Shown here piece by piece: positions 1 to 10,964 of a stretch of DNA of 64,000 nt. Each line of letters starts with the position of its first letter. Within the stretch, counting starts at the first letter, position 1. Position numbers and translations under genes: made by a program. The DNA is from Chelonoidis abingdonii (taxonomy: Eukaryota; Chordata; Testudines; Testudinidae). The stretch lies in assembly GCF_003597395.2 (NCBI RefSeq), contig NC_133774.1, positions 39,805,604 to 39,869,603 on the forward strand. Direction: 5' to 3'. The notes beneath the pieces were generated by a model that saw only the letters and a list, made by a program, of their open reading frames with translations, was not told where the DNA came from and did not search any database.

Positions 1-1865
1 CCAATTTGAATGCATTAAACTCTACATTTTTCTTTCCACTCAGATGTGATCATTTCCATTTCTAGACACTCATTTCCATGAACCATATGGCCTTCATGCA
101 CATGTTCCATATCATCATCCTTAGTGAAAAATGAGGCAAAGTATTCATTTAGTTTTTGGTCCATATCTAGAATATCTTTAGTCTTCTTCCCATCCACACT
201 GCATAGCAGCCTAACCTCATCCTTCCTTATTCTTTTTATTTATAACTAAAAACCCTATTTTCGTTTTCTTGGCAAGAGCTAATTCAGCTTGACTTTTAGC
301 AGTTCTAATGTTGTTCCTACATTTTCTAACACCAATTATGTAGCTTTGTTTGTTGATCAACCCCTTAGTCCATTCCCTATAGTCACTTTGCTTTCTTCTA
401 TAATAAACTTTAAGTGGTTTTTCATCTAGCTGGGGCTGGAGCCTTTCCCTACAATTGTTTTCCTTGCTTGGAATGCAAATTTCAGATAGCTAAAAAAAAC
501 AACAACCTGATTTGAAGAAATTCCAAGCCTCGTCCACTGTTAACTCCTTAAGTCCTTCAGTACAGCTGACCTCTTTAACCAATTCCCTTTAATTTCCACC
601 CTTTTGAAATCAAAAGCCATAGCTGATTACCTCATTCTGATTGTCCTTTCATTTAACGTAACTGGATCAATGCATGATTAGATAGGAAGTTATTTCTGAC
701 AACGAGTCCTTCGATGTCCTCACTACTTACTAAAAGCAAGTCTAAAACTGCATCACCTCTTGTTGGTCCAGTGACAATTATTTGATGAAGAAAACTCAAC
801 TCCTCATCTATCACATCCAGGAATAACTTGCCCTGGAGTATTAGTAATGTTACTTCCAGATATAGATATGAGAATTTAAAGTCTCCCATTATGACAGTTT
901 CCAATAATATTTCTCTCTAACAATATTAGAGAGATCTCTATCCATATCTGAGTCTGACCCTATGGGTCTATAGCAGAACCCTAACCCTCTCCTAACAGAA
1001 CCTTGTGATGAGATGTCCACCCCACACAAGCCCTGAGAAGATTAATGTGGGTCAGAAAGGGCCAGTGAACCTTACATGGTGCACCTGGAGGGGACCCAGG
1101 AATTTATATGGCCAAAATGCAGATAAAGCCAGCTGGATGAGGAGCTAGCATGGGAGTATAAAAGCCAGGAAGAAAGAGCAGGAAAAGTCACTCCCTAGAC
1201 CTAAAGGGAGTTGGACAGAGACAAGGAGAAAATCCAGGGGGAGAGTAAGCCCTGGGTTCCTGTCCTGTCCTGGACTAGAGAGTCTGTCAAGAAGCTGAGA
1301 AAGACAAGAAGATAGAGAGATTCAGCACAAGGGAACCTAGGGAAACAACAATATGGTCTAAGACTGAGCAGACCTAGATTGTTAGTCGTAGGGTCCCTGG
1401 GGTGGAACACAGAGTAGCAGGTAGGCCTGAGTTCACCTACCAGCTCCTGGAAAGTGGCACAGGACCTGGCAACATGGACTGGAAGACCATCTGAGGCAGT
1501 ATCTGGAAAGCTTGTCCAATGGGATTTTGTTACTCTAGAAGTGTGGGGAAAGGAGAGTGTGAAAACATAGCAACCCACTGAAGGGCTGAGTCACAAAGAA
1601 GGAACTCACTGAGTCATGGAGAGGGAGAGAAAAATAGGACTACAGTTCCAGCAACCAATGGAAGGAGGCGCCAGATAGGAGAGAGCTAATCCCCAGACTA
1701 GGCAACAAGGAGGCACATTTGTGGTGTGTGGATCCTTCACAGACCTCTTCTTACAATTCTTCCTCAAAGTGATTTTTGACCCAAACAGATTCTGTTTTGT
1801 TGATATCACATCTTATTTCTTTATACTTTACTGCTTCATTGAGGTACAGAGCTACCCATCACCTT
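1..1865 (-). mobile_element. CR1 LINE fragment (ORF2 endonuclease), split by an LTR
   Basis: Minus-strand reading recovers the CR1 ORF2 endonuclease block: MGDFKF, then FLDVIDEELSFLHQ and PTRGDAVLDLLLVS (about 904-653), and further on the linker LNEYFASFFT (about 150-100). More upstream endonuclease sequence resumes at 1740-1865, directly after the solo LTR, so both pieces are one copy. The frame is broken by stops and indels. The element is truncated by the window edge at its 3' side. Confidence 0.88.
1004..1739. mobile_element. Solo LTR inside the CR1
   Basis: The segment begins TGTGATGAG and ends TTCACA, giving a short TGTGA/TCACA terminal inversion. It is flanked by aacct (999-1003) and gacct (1740-1744), a 5-bp duplication with one change. 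A TATA-like GTATAAAAG sits near 1154. CR1 endonuclease sequence stops at its left edge and resumes at its right edge, which proves an insertion. No internal retroelement sequence remains, so it is a solo LTR of an unassigned family. Confidence 0.72.
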
Positions 1866-1945
1866 TATCTGTTGCTGCCAAGCACTATGCAAACACAGTA
1901 AGAGAAAGTCCCTGCCCCAGAGAGTTTATAATCTACATAGACAAG

Positions 1946-3007
1946 TGTTGTATAATCAGGCAAGGTACTAACAAACTTCAAGAGGACTTTATTTTTAAAG
2001 TGGAGCTGTTGATTGAACTGGCTACTGCGACATAATTTAACAAAATGCCCAATCTTTTTGCAATGATTGCCCTGAGCTACTTTTGCTGGACATCCTGTGT
2101 AGCTTGCAAGGTACTGTGGGGATCCATAGAGAACATGCTTTTACTGTATTTTGAATTTGCTGATTCAGTGGCTTTTCATTAGTTTTCCTCCTGCAATTGT
2201 TTGTCTGCAGTGACAGTGAACTTTTCTACAAAGGAGTCAGTCTGGACTGTGCCTCCTGTATCCCTGCTCATTATTTTGGCTACAGCTGTAGCTGACTCAA
2301 TCTGAGTAGCAATGGCTATTGCTTTTTCTAATGTAAGTTGTTGTTCTGAAAGTAAGCGTACTTTTACACGAAGCATGGTTGTTTTCTCAATGAGCTGGTC
2401 TTTAATCATCTCATCTGCCATATTCCCAAAGTCACAAGTTACAATCAGACTCCTCAGGGAAGCAATATACTGCATTATAGTCTCCCCGGGTGGTCTGCTC
2501 ATGCTGGTGAAATCTGTAGCAATTAGCTACTACATTCACTTTTGGCACAAAAAGGTTATTTAATGCTGTGAGTGCAGTCTCATTTTTTCTCATCTCCAAG
2601 GGGGAAAAAGTGTAAAATATACGCTGTCCTTCTGCTCCAAGGCAGTGGATTAGCAGAACATGCTTTCTTACTTCAGAAATATCTGTAGCACTGATTGCAA
2701 GCAGATAAGTCTTAAACATATGGATCCAGGCAGTAAAAGCAATTGGAGGCTCACCTGGGGTTTGCAGAAAGGGTACAGGTTGGTTCAGAGGCAGAAGACC
2801 CATCCTCATTGCCAAAATGTTGTATCAACCAGGCAAGGTACTAACAAACTTCAACAGGACTTTAAAAATAAAGTGGAAACCTTTTTACCAAGCTGCTGCT
2901 GCATGCTCTGTAACTCCTCCCCCTTCCTTCCTGTTTCCTGTCCTTTCAGACTCCCAACAGCCAGTGCTCCCAGTTCTAATAATTTCAAGCAACATCTAAA
3001 CACCACA
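1946..3007 (-). mobile_element. Ty3/Gypsy-like LTR retrotransposon, internally deleted
   Basis: The element is bounded by a perfect 5-bp duplication ACAAG (1941-1945 and 3008-3012) and has TG...CA ends. The 5' LTR is 2818-3007 (190 bp). At the other end only about 62 bp of the matching LTR remain (from 1946), with GGCAAGGTACTAACAAACTT shared by both. Next to the 5' LTR is a primer-binding-site-like TTTTGGCAATGAGGATGGG, the usual Gypsy layout just before gag. Everything after the gag zinc knuckle, including pol, is missing, so the deletion joins gag to the remnant of the 3' LTR near 2010. Confidence 0.85.
2179..2815 (-). pseudogene. Gag of the Gypsy-like element, frameshifted
   Basis: Two overlapping minus-strand frames together give a retrotransposon gag. 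The first (from 2815) has the N-terminal GLLPLNQPVPFLQTPGEPP and the capsid-like LLIHCLGAEGQRI and PKVNVVANCYRF. The second (2502-2179) has PPGETIMQYIASLR, EMIKDQLIEK and a coiled region. A frameshift lies between them near 2470-2500. Remains of a CCHC zinc knuckle follow at about 2130-2045 (CPAK and CKKIGHF in mixed frames). Gypsy gag packages the element RNA; this copy cannot do so. Confidence 0.75.
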
Positions 3008-3194
3008 ACAAGTATATTGTTCTGTTTTACACATGGGGAACTGAAAAATTAAGTGATTTTGCTCAAGATCAGAGGAAAACTGATGCTGGAGTGTCAGAGC
3101 TGGAACATGAATCCAAAGCTCCCAATTCTCACTATAGTGCTTTTATCTCAAGACCGTTCTCTCTCCCCGAATACATCACCCTTGCCCTTTATGT

Positions 3195-3425
3195 ACATTC
3201 CAAGGCCAGAAGGGACCACTGTGATCATCTAGTCTGACCTCCTGTATGATACAGGCCATAGAACTTCCCCCAAAATAATTCCTAGACCATAGCTTTTAGA
3301 AAAACATCCAGTCTTGATTTTAAAATTGCCAGTGATTGAGAATCCAGCATGATCCTTGGTAAATGTTCCAATAACTGCAGACCAAAATTAAGAAGAAAAT
3401 CCTACATAAAAACATATTTAAGTTA
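3195..3425 (-). mobile_element. CR1 3' end
   Basis: The plus strand reads GGCCAGAAGGGACCACTGTG and then ATCTAGTCTGACCTCCTG, the reverse of the CR1 3' untranslated region found throughout turtle genomes. Sequence to about 3425 follows the same 3' region and then decays. The copy is 5'-truncated and non-coding. Confidence 0.8.
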
Positions 3426-3980
3426 GCATTTGAAAGTTCAGAAATGCCTGAGTTCCAATTGCCCAGGCAAACTTAATTCTGCCCCCTTGTGCATCCAGCT
3501 GGTATACTGACTAAGGTATAAGTCCTGTGGAAAAAAAAGTATGTGATCAGGTAATTAAGGACTATCAGAAAGCATGTGCACAAAGACAGAAGTAAGGTTG
3601 TATGGGCAACTGTAAATCTGGCACTTCTTAACTTGAGCACTTGAATTTGCAACTTAAATATTTTCTTTTACTGTTTTGCTCAGTAAAATAAACCTAGGGA
3701 AAAAATGTTAAACCAAATTCCATTACATGTACCTGCAGCAGCCTACTTGTCCAACATGCATCAGGGTCTGTACCCTGGATCTTCAGTGCTGCAGCACAGT
3801 TTGTGATCAGTTGAGCAATATTCACTGGCAGCTGAAGGTTACTATCCATGAGGGAAGATGGACCACAGGACCCAGGTGCTGTCTTTGAAGGGTGGTTGAT
3901 GGAGAAAACCTAGTCTAGATCTCTCTTCTCATATCCTGCCCTGAGGTAGGGGGCTTGAGACCCATGTAGTGTCCCAAAGG
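3426..3980. other. No feature recognised
   Basis: AT-rich sequence with only short open frames. I see no repeat family or splice-bounded reading frame that I can name. Confidence 0.5.
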
Positions 3981-3988
3981 GTATAGAC

Positions 3989-4329
3989 CAGGAGTCAGCA
4001 ACCTTTGAGAAGTGGTATGCCAAGTCTTCATTAATTTAAGGTTTTGCATGCCAGTAATACATTTTAAATTTACGGGGGGCAGCGGATGGAACCCCAGACC
4101 GGCAGCGGACTGAGCGGTTCCGTCCGCTGCCAGTCTGAGGTTCCGTCCACTGGCCCCTGCCAGGCGGGGTCCCGGGCACTGGCCCCGCTCAGCCTTCTGC
4201 CGGCCTGGGGTTCCATTAATCTAGGCAAGCAGCGGGACGGTGGCTGTGATCCCGGCTGGCAGCAGAATGCCACTAAAAATCAGCTTGCGTGCCACCTTTG
4301 GCATGCGTGCCGCAGGTTGCCAACTCCTA
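3989..4329. mobile_element. hAT-type non-autonomous DNA element
   Basis: It starts CAGGAGTCAGCAACC and ends with the complement of TAGGAGTTGGCAACC. A perfect 8-bp duplication GTATAGAC flanks it (3981-3988 and 4330-4337). Eight-base duplications and CAG-type ends are hallmarks of hAT transposons. The GC-rich middle carries no transposase. Confidence 0.85.
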
Positions 4330-4337
4330 GTATAGAC

Positions 4338-6549
4338 TAGATGCTGGTTCAGGTGGCTGACTGGGAAAATCTAGCCATTCTCTCTCTCTCACTCCCCTCC
4401 TTCCATCAGCTACATGGAGTTCCCAGGGGGAAATGGGCCCCAAGATCAGGTACTGAGTCTGGGAGAAAAGTCCACCCCCCATCTGGTTCCTGCTCTATAT
4501 GGTGTCCCCAGAAAAGGGCAAGGACAAGGGCAAGGACCACGTGCCAGATCCTTCCTCATGCTCTTCCTTTCCATCCCCCAGCTGCTTTGGTGTTCTTAGT
4601 GCAGTGGGTGCTGCACTTTGGAACATTTCACATGTTGACTTAGGCATGTTAGAGTTTCCCTGAGGAACATAAATAAGAGAAAGGAAATGGCAATTTTTAA
4701 TGGTTTGTCTCTCAGCTAAATCTGAATGGAATTTTATTGGATAGAGAAGAGATTTCCCTGGCTCTCAGATGCTCCCATGGCTAAATATCAAAGGCCTGCT
4801 GCAAACTATAAACGCATGAGAGCGTCAAGAAAAATAGGTCACCAGAATCTTTATAATGGAAAGCGTTAGACAACCTTACTATAGGGGGGACTATGAGATT
4901 ATGGCACAAGCTCTTGTTACTGCACAGTACAGCCAAAAGGAGACCTGTGATTCAGGGGAGAGGAAGGGCCAAACACTTGGGTCTTAAGATGTAGAAGGAC
5001 TATATTTATTCCATCAGAAGGTCACCTTGAATGACACCATTTGTTTCCTTGTTTAGTTTATAGTTATTTGGTATACAGCCTCTTTAGATGTTACATCATT
5101 TGTTAATTTTTTGGCTGAGTCTGATCCTGAAATGGGGTTATTAACCATTTTCTGTTGTGCAGCACTCGGGATTGTTTCCTTTGGCAGGCTGGAAGAATTG
5201 TGTGTTCTTTTTAACAGTAGCCCATATTGTACTATCCATTTTCCAGCAGAACTACCCACTGATTTGGTACAATACAGCCTAAGGTTATCATCATAGTTCC
5301 AAAACAATGAGTTATTTATTTTCAGAGAAAGAGAGCTTGCTAAAATGTGATGAACAGAAAGTGTTCTAGTCTTCTTTGAGTCACACTTAGATCACACTTG
5401 GAATTCATTAATCTCATTTATATTTAGGGAATAATGACTATTTTTTGTTTTATTAACATACACACGGGTCTTCACCTTTGCATTCAACATGTCAAGTGAG
5501 GGAGATTTTTCTTCCAGACATCTAAGCAATTAAGCCCCTAACAAAAATTCAAATTTTAAACAGTAAGACGGTACATTGCCTGACTCTGGTGCTAGTCACC
5601 TAATGCATTTAGACATGAAATGAGGTTGAGAGGTGTTTGGCAGAATAGGCAGCACCTAATATGACCTCTTGTGGGGCAGAATGAATTGTGAAATAACTAG
5701 ATCAGACTCCAGTGCTGGAATTTTAAGAAGAAATCATTTCTAGAAAGAGTGAACAATATGAAGATCATTTCTGATTAATCTGAATTTTGGTGTGAGGCCT
5801 TCAGTTCAATAAATCAGGTTGGAATGAGGAGGGGAAAGGGTTTGAGGGTGGAGGGAGAAAAGAGAACCAAGTTTAACATGAGCTATTTTTAGGCTGTACA
5901 CTGTCATAAGCAGTTTTCTATTTTGGCACAGTACAAGAGAGCCACACAACTCCATATCTGGTACTGTAACATCAGTGTTAGGCAAAGATTACCCAATTAA
6001 GGATATTGAAGGTTTCCCATACACAACTTAATACATGCTGCCTGAGGTTGAGCTATAGCAGTCATACTGGCTACTTCTATGTCAAGAATCTAAGTTCCCT
6101 TTGTTCAAGTGGAAGGGGAGTGGGCTGTGGAATATCTCCATTCCCATATACTGTGTATGCAAGCTGAAGACTTGGGATGCATATTGAATGGGTGGATTTG
6201 TTACAAGAAAACACTGAACTCCAATACATTTGAAAAAGTCTCTTCTCATTTTCCATAACCTGATTTCAGTCCAGCAGAAGCTTGGGGAAATGGTAGCTCC
6301 AATTGTTTGACTACCTCAGAACCAGAGAAAGCTTTCAGCCTCCTACTGATGCCATGAAAGGCAGCCCTGAATAGAAGAGGAAAGTAACATAGGAATGTAG
6401 GAATTACACCAGGCTTTAAGAACATCTCAGATACTGGGAAAGCTTGTCTTTATAAAATTAGGCTACGTGCAGTCACAGACAAATGATTAAAGAGAAATAA
6501 AGTATATACGCACATTTTGTGACAGGAGAATGGCATTGCTTGCCAACAC
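4338..6549. other. No feature recognised
   Basis: This 2.2 kb stretch has no named repeat. The 5053-5307 minus frame (84 aa) shows no known motif and no convincing splice borders. I treat the segment as unannotated intergenic DNA. Confidence 0.45.
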
Positions 6550-6552
6550 TAA

Positions 6553-6832
6553 GGCTATGTCTACACTGGCAACTGAATGACAAAACTTTTGTCTTTCAGA
6601 TGTGTTAAACCACACCCCCCTGAAAGACACAAGTTTTGCAGACGACAAGCACCAGTGTGAACAGCACTCTGTCAGCAGAAGGGCACTCCTGCCGACAAAG
6701 CTAACCCCACCAGTTGGGGGTGAAAGTTTTTTGTCAGCAGGAGAGCCGACAAACAGCTACACTGTGCCCCTTTTAATGGCACAGCTGTAGCAACACAGCC
6801 ATGTCACTAAAAGTGGTGTAGTGTAGACAACC
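6553..6832. mobile_element. Short terminal-inverted-repeat DNA element
   Basis: The left end is TAA then GGCTATGTCTACACTGG; the right end is TAGTGTAGACAACC. Ends of the type GGTATGTCTACACT recur at several places in the window (8498, 14133, 60818). There is no coding capacity. The right-hand 3-bp flank has changed, so the duplication is not provable. Confidence 0.6.
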
Positions 6833-7260
6833 ACTGAGACTGGCATTTTAGGCTAATCTGACACATGCTTTTATTACTGGAGCTTTCAAGTAACATTCTG
6901 AATTGCTGGACTGGGTGCTGTAAGGATATGAGAAGTCATACAGGCTGAGCCATAACAAAAAGCTTATGTAGAGAATAGGAGGTTTCTTGGGGTTTTTTGC
7001 TGCTGCTGTGTTTCGTTTCTTTTTATTGCCATACACCTTCTGCTCTTTCCACCTATAAAATGTAATTAAATGAGTTTAATCACTGAGAATGGACTGGAAC
7101 GTAACTTTTAAACTATATACCTTTAATAAAAATATTTATTATGTCCCCTTAAATTAAAGCCATATGTTATGGGTTTTCACATGCCTATGTTTACTTGGAG
7201 CATTCATACTGCTGCAAATGGAGAAAGTGAAGAAATCTCAATTGTCCTATCTTACTCTAC
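6833..7260. other. No feature recognised
   Basis: AT-rich sequence with short frames only; nothing nameable. Confidence 0.45.
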
Positions 7261-7572
7261 CAGGGATTGGCAACCTTTGGCACGCAGCCTGTCAGGGAAA
7301 GCTGCTGGCAGGCCAGGACAGTTTTGTTTACCTGCAGCCTCCGCAGGTTCAGCTAATCACAGCTCCCACTGTACACGGTTTGCCATTCCAGGCCAATGGG
7401 GGCTACAGAAAGCAGCATGGGCCAAGGGATGTGCTGGCTGCTGCTTCCCACACCCCCCATTGGCCTGGAACAGCAAACCTGCCAAACCTGTGGAGGCTGC
7501 AGGTAAACAAACCATCCCAGCCCACCAGTGGATTTCCCTGACAGGCTGCGTGCCAAAGGTTGCCGATCCCTG
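7261..7572. mobile_element. hAT-type foldback DNA element with long inverted ends
   Basis: The left end CAGGGATTGGCAACCTTTGG mirrors the right end CCAAAGGTTGCCGATCCCTG, and the pairing continues through GCACGCAGCCTGTCAGGGAA and, less perfectly, further inward (GCAGCCTCCGCAGG against CCTGTGGAGGCTGC). Flanking 8-mers (tactctac and atctaacc) are only loosely alike. The element is non-coding. A shortened relative lies at 22895-23080. Confidence 0.75.
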
Positions 7573-8494
7573 ATCTAACCTAACACCAACTAATAATTTT
7601 TATCCTCTTGAAGTGATATGTTGGCCTCCCACTACATCCTCCAAAAGACAGCATCAATTAATATTTTAATTGATAATACAACTGACCAGGACACTATGTT
7701 GAATATAAAAACTTCAGACCCAAACCAAATACTCAGCATCCGCTGTAGTACCAAAATGCTTTTCAGCAACCATATATAGATATTAAAGTAAGCAAAGTGA
7801 GCAATCCATCTGGTGATTGAGCTAACATTTCAGCTATTTTTGATGTTGAGGCCTACACCAGGGGGCCTTCAGGCACTTGGGAGTTGTCTCGGGCAATGCT
7901 CCATCAAGATATCTGCACACCAAGCCAAGCAGACTAATGATTTTGTTGTTCTTATCCTGATCGGCCTTTTCCCCAACCCCTATGTCAATCATCATCCTTA
8001 TTCATTGTGTTATGCCCAAATAGAGACTATTAAATCCTTGAGCACACCATTATTTGTCTGTAAGAGCATGCACACTCGGGCACTAAATAAATATTAATAA
8101 TTAAGTAGTACTGTTAACTACAGAGCAATCTAAATAAAACTTCAGCTATGAAAAGATTAACAGAAAAGAGTTTGAGAGAGTACAATGGCAAAAGAAAACA
8201 GAAGGGTTTACATGCTCCCCTACAGAAGACTTTAAGTTGTATGCATCACTAAGATATGAATTAGCAGGCCATTTAAAGCTACTGAATCATACAATTTGCT
8301 ACAAACCCTTCAACCATACCATATTAAAATATTAACAGTCTTGGATAGCTAAAATAAATATAACCCTAGAAAGCAAATTTTTCTGCCAATTCACTTTGAT
8401 CACTAGAACGTACCTCACTGTTTATACAGTAGTACCTTTTAACCCAACTTCTTTAACAATACAAGCTACTGAAAATCTGAATTTATATGTGCAA
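7573..8494. other. No feature recognised
   Basis: AT-rich DNA without a repeat or gene that I can name. Confidence 0.45.
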
Positions 8495-8497
8495 TAA

Positions 8498-8802
8498 GGC
8501 CTGGCCTACACTGGGGGGGAGGGGTTGATCTAAGATACGCAACTTCAGCTACGGGAATAGCATAGCTGAAGTTGACGTATCTTAAATCGACTTAGAATCA
8601 CTTACTTCACGTCCTCGTGGTGCGGGAAGTGATGGTCGCCGCTCCCTTGTTGACTTTGCTACCGCCTCTTGCCGAGCTGGAGTTCAGCAGTCGATGGGAG
8701 AGTGATCAGGGATCGATTTATTGCATCTACACTACTTGTGATAAATCCATCCCTGATAGATTGATCACTATCTGCCAAGCCAGCAGGTAGTGTAGACATA
8801 CC
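8498..8802. mobile_element. Short terminal-inverted-repeat DNA element
   Basis: The left end is TAA then GGCCTGGCCTACACTGG; the right end is GTAGTGTAGACATACC then TTA. Inner inverted segments include GATACGCAACTTCAGCTA against TAGCTGAAGTTGACGTATC (8536-8583), so the left part alone can fold. The TAA/TTA flanks fit the TWA target of PIF/Harbinger elements, but the family is not proven. Confidence 0.65.
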
Positions 8803-8805
8803 TTA

Positions 8806-9734
8806 AGAAACCCAACAAAAAATGAGGCCTCCACAAAGATTTCTGATTAAAAGCTGAACATTAAATTTCAGAGCATTACCTTCAATTCTGAGAGACTTCT
8901 CTGCACCTTGTATTTTCTGCTCAACACTCTAATACTTTTTCATTAAAGTATTATTTTAGTCCTGTTACTGTACAGGAGTACAAGCTTTCAAATTATAGCA
9001 TGTCAGCACTGATGCAAAAACAACAAGGCTAAACTCTAGCATAAATGACAGTAGGTTTGACTCACCAAATTCTGTGTTCCATTGAAGACAAGCTTTAGAA
9101 ATCGAAACAATTTAGAAACCAAAGTTGCACATATCCTCTCATTTCTGAAAACCTCCAGTTTCACTGCATGCATTTTACCAGCTTCACAATGGTACCATCA
9201 GAGAAACCCAGGCTACAAAGCAAGTAATTAGTGCAAAAAAAAAAAAAATCACTGCTTCTATTGGCCTGAAAACTGACTGCAAGGGGCAGAAAAATAAATG
9301 TGACCCCCTTACCTCACCTTGACCAAATCTCATAAAAATTTTGCAACTGGGGATATTCAAAAGATTCAATTTGGATAATTGTCCAAGACATGGGAACTTC
9401 TGGAAGGTCCCACCAGGCCGTGTAGCCTCTAGCTCCTCAATACCACTTAAATCCTACTGGTTATTTGTTTTTGTTGCATCCCACTTATTATCCCACTGGT
9501 GTCAGGGGACAGACAGGCTTGTTTTTCCTTAAAATTCTAGGTAGTTTGTGCTCATACATGCGTGTTTAGAAGGAAGGGAGATAAAGAACCCTCTCCTCCC
9601 TCAAACCACTGACGCGCTAGAGAAAAGCCAAAATGGTTTCTGCTAACCAGCCTAACCCTGGTGTTTCTGGTTTCCTGATAGGCTGCACCTACAACATGTT
9701 TTGATCACTCAACCATTCATCTTAAAAATTAGAA
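8806..9734. other. No feature recognised
   Basis: Mostly AT-rich, with one poly-A run near 9235-9248. No coding or repeat assignment. Confidence 0.4.
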
Positions 9735-9739
9735 TTGAG

Positions 9740-10400
9740 ACATCATCAGAATGTCCATGCTGGGTCAAACCATAGAGGGTTAGACTTTCTCCACACCATT
9801 CATATCCCCGCTGGTCATCTTTGTTCCAGGCTGAATAGTCCCTAGCCTCTCATCTCTCCTCATATGGGAGTTGTTCCAGTCTCTTAATAATTTTGGTTGC
9901 CGTTCTCTGTACCTTTTCCATTTTGAATATATTCTTTTTGAGATAGGGCAACCAGAACTGTACACAGTATTCAAGGTATGGGTTTACCATGGATTTGTAC
10001 AGTGGCATTGATATTTATTGTTTTTATCTGTCCCTTTCCTAATGCTTCCAAACATTCTCTTAGCTTTTTTGACTGACACTGCACACTGAGCAGATGGTTT
10101 TTAGAGAACTCTCCACAATAACTCCAAGGTCTCTTTCCCGAGTGGTAACAGCTAACTTAGACCGCATCATTTTCTGTGTATAATTGGGACTGTGTTTTCC
10201 AACATGTGTTACACTGCATTTCTGAACATAGAATTTCATCTTGTTGCCCCATCATCCAGTTTTGAGAGGTGTCTTTGTAAATCTTCACAATCAGCTTTGG
10301 AGTTAACTATCTTGAGTAATTTTGTGTCATCTGGAAAAAACTTTGCCACCTCACTGTTCACACATTTTTCCAATGTAATGAATACATTTCCTCAATGTGA
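9740..10400 (-). mobile_element. CR1 LINE fragment (end of ORF2 and 3' end)
   Basis: The plus strand contains the reverse of the CR1 reverse-transcriptase tail and 3' end: ATGCTGGGTCAAACCA near 9758, CTCTCCTCATATGGGAG, ACTGTACACAGTATTCAAG and GGTCTCTTTCCCGAGTGGTAACAG. The same segments occur at 19640-20625. The copy is truncated and carries stops and an internal deletion near 9780. Confidence 0.85.
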
Positions 10401-10960
10401 ATGAGTGGTTAAATATTAGAGTATTAGGTTGCATTAAGAAAAGAGAACAACAATGAAAATATTATAGCACCAGTATATAAATTGATCATGGACTCTCTTG
10501 TTCAGATCTGAGCACCCTCTCTCAAGGAAGATAAAACAGAAAAATACTTCCAGAGAAGGGCTACAATCTGCCTGAGGACAGATTACTTCTCTCAATAAAA
10601 CTGTTTTGTCAATTATATCAAAGTTATATAGAGTAACAAACGAGACTAGAGAAGGTTAATAGAGACTTCTATTTGCTTTTTCCTCTAACCCAAGAATAAT
10701 GGGACACCCAATGAAATTAAAAATATTGTAAGGTGATAAAAAGGAAAAGTTTTTAAAAGTTACAGCACAATTAACCTTTGAAACTCACTGCTACCAAGTA
10801 TTTACAGAAGAACTCAATGTCAAAGAATTAGACATTTATATTCAGAATATTATCCAGTTATACTACTCTGTAGCTAGAAGAGAAATGTAAGTAGGATTTC
10901 AGCTTTCATGTTTTAAACAGTATGCTACCTTGGATTCCTTCCTATACGTATATTATTGTA
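10401..10960. other. No feature recognised
   Basis: AT-rich, no named feature. Confidence 0.4.
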
Positions 10961-10964
10961 TAAT

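Larger units (their letters stand above)
1866..3165. repeat. Old L2/MIR-like repeat split by a Gypsy element
   Basis: The left part (1866-1945) carries a phrase typical of amniote interspersed repeats (AAGTCCCTGCCCCAGAGAG). The right part (3013-3165) has TTTTACACATGGGGAACTGA followed by a TGGCAGAGCTGG-like segment. Together they resemble the L2/MIR 3' region. The two parts are separated by the Gypsy insertion at 1946-3007. Divergence is high, so the subfamily is not assignable by eye. Confidence 0.5.

Noticed and set aside
5053..5307. 84-codon minus-strand frame
   Set aside because: It has a protein-like composition but no recognisable domain, no good splice borders and no neighbour context.
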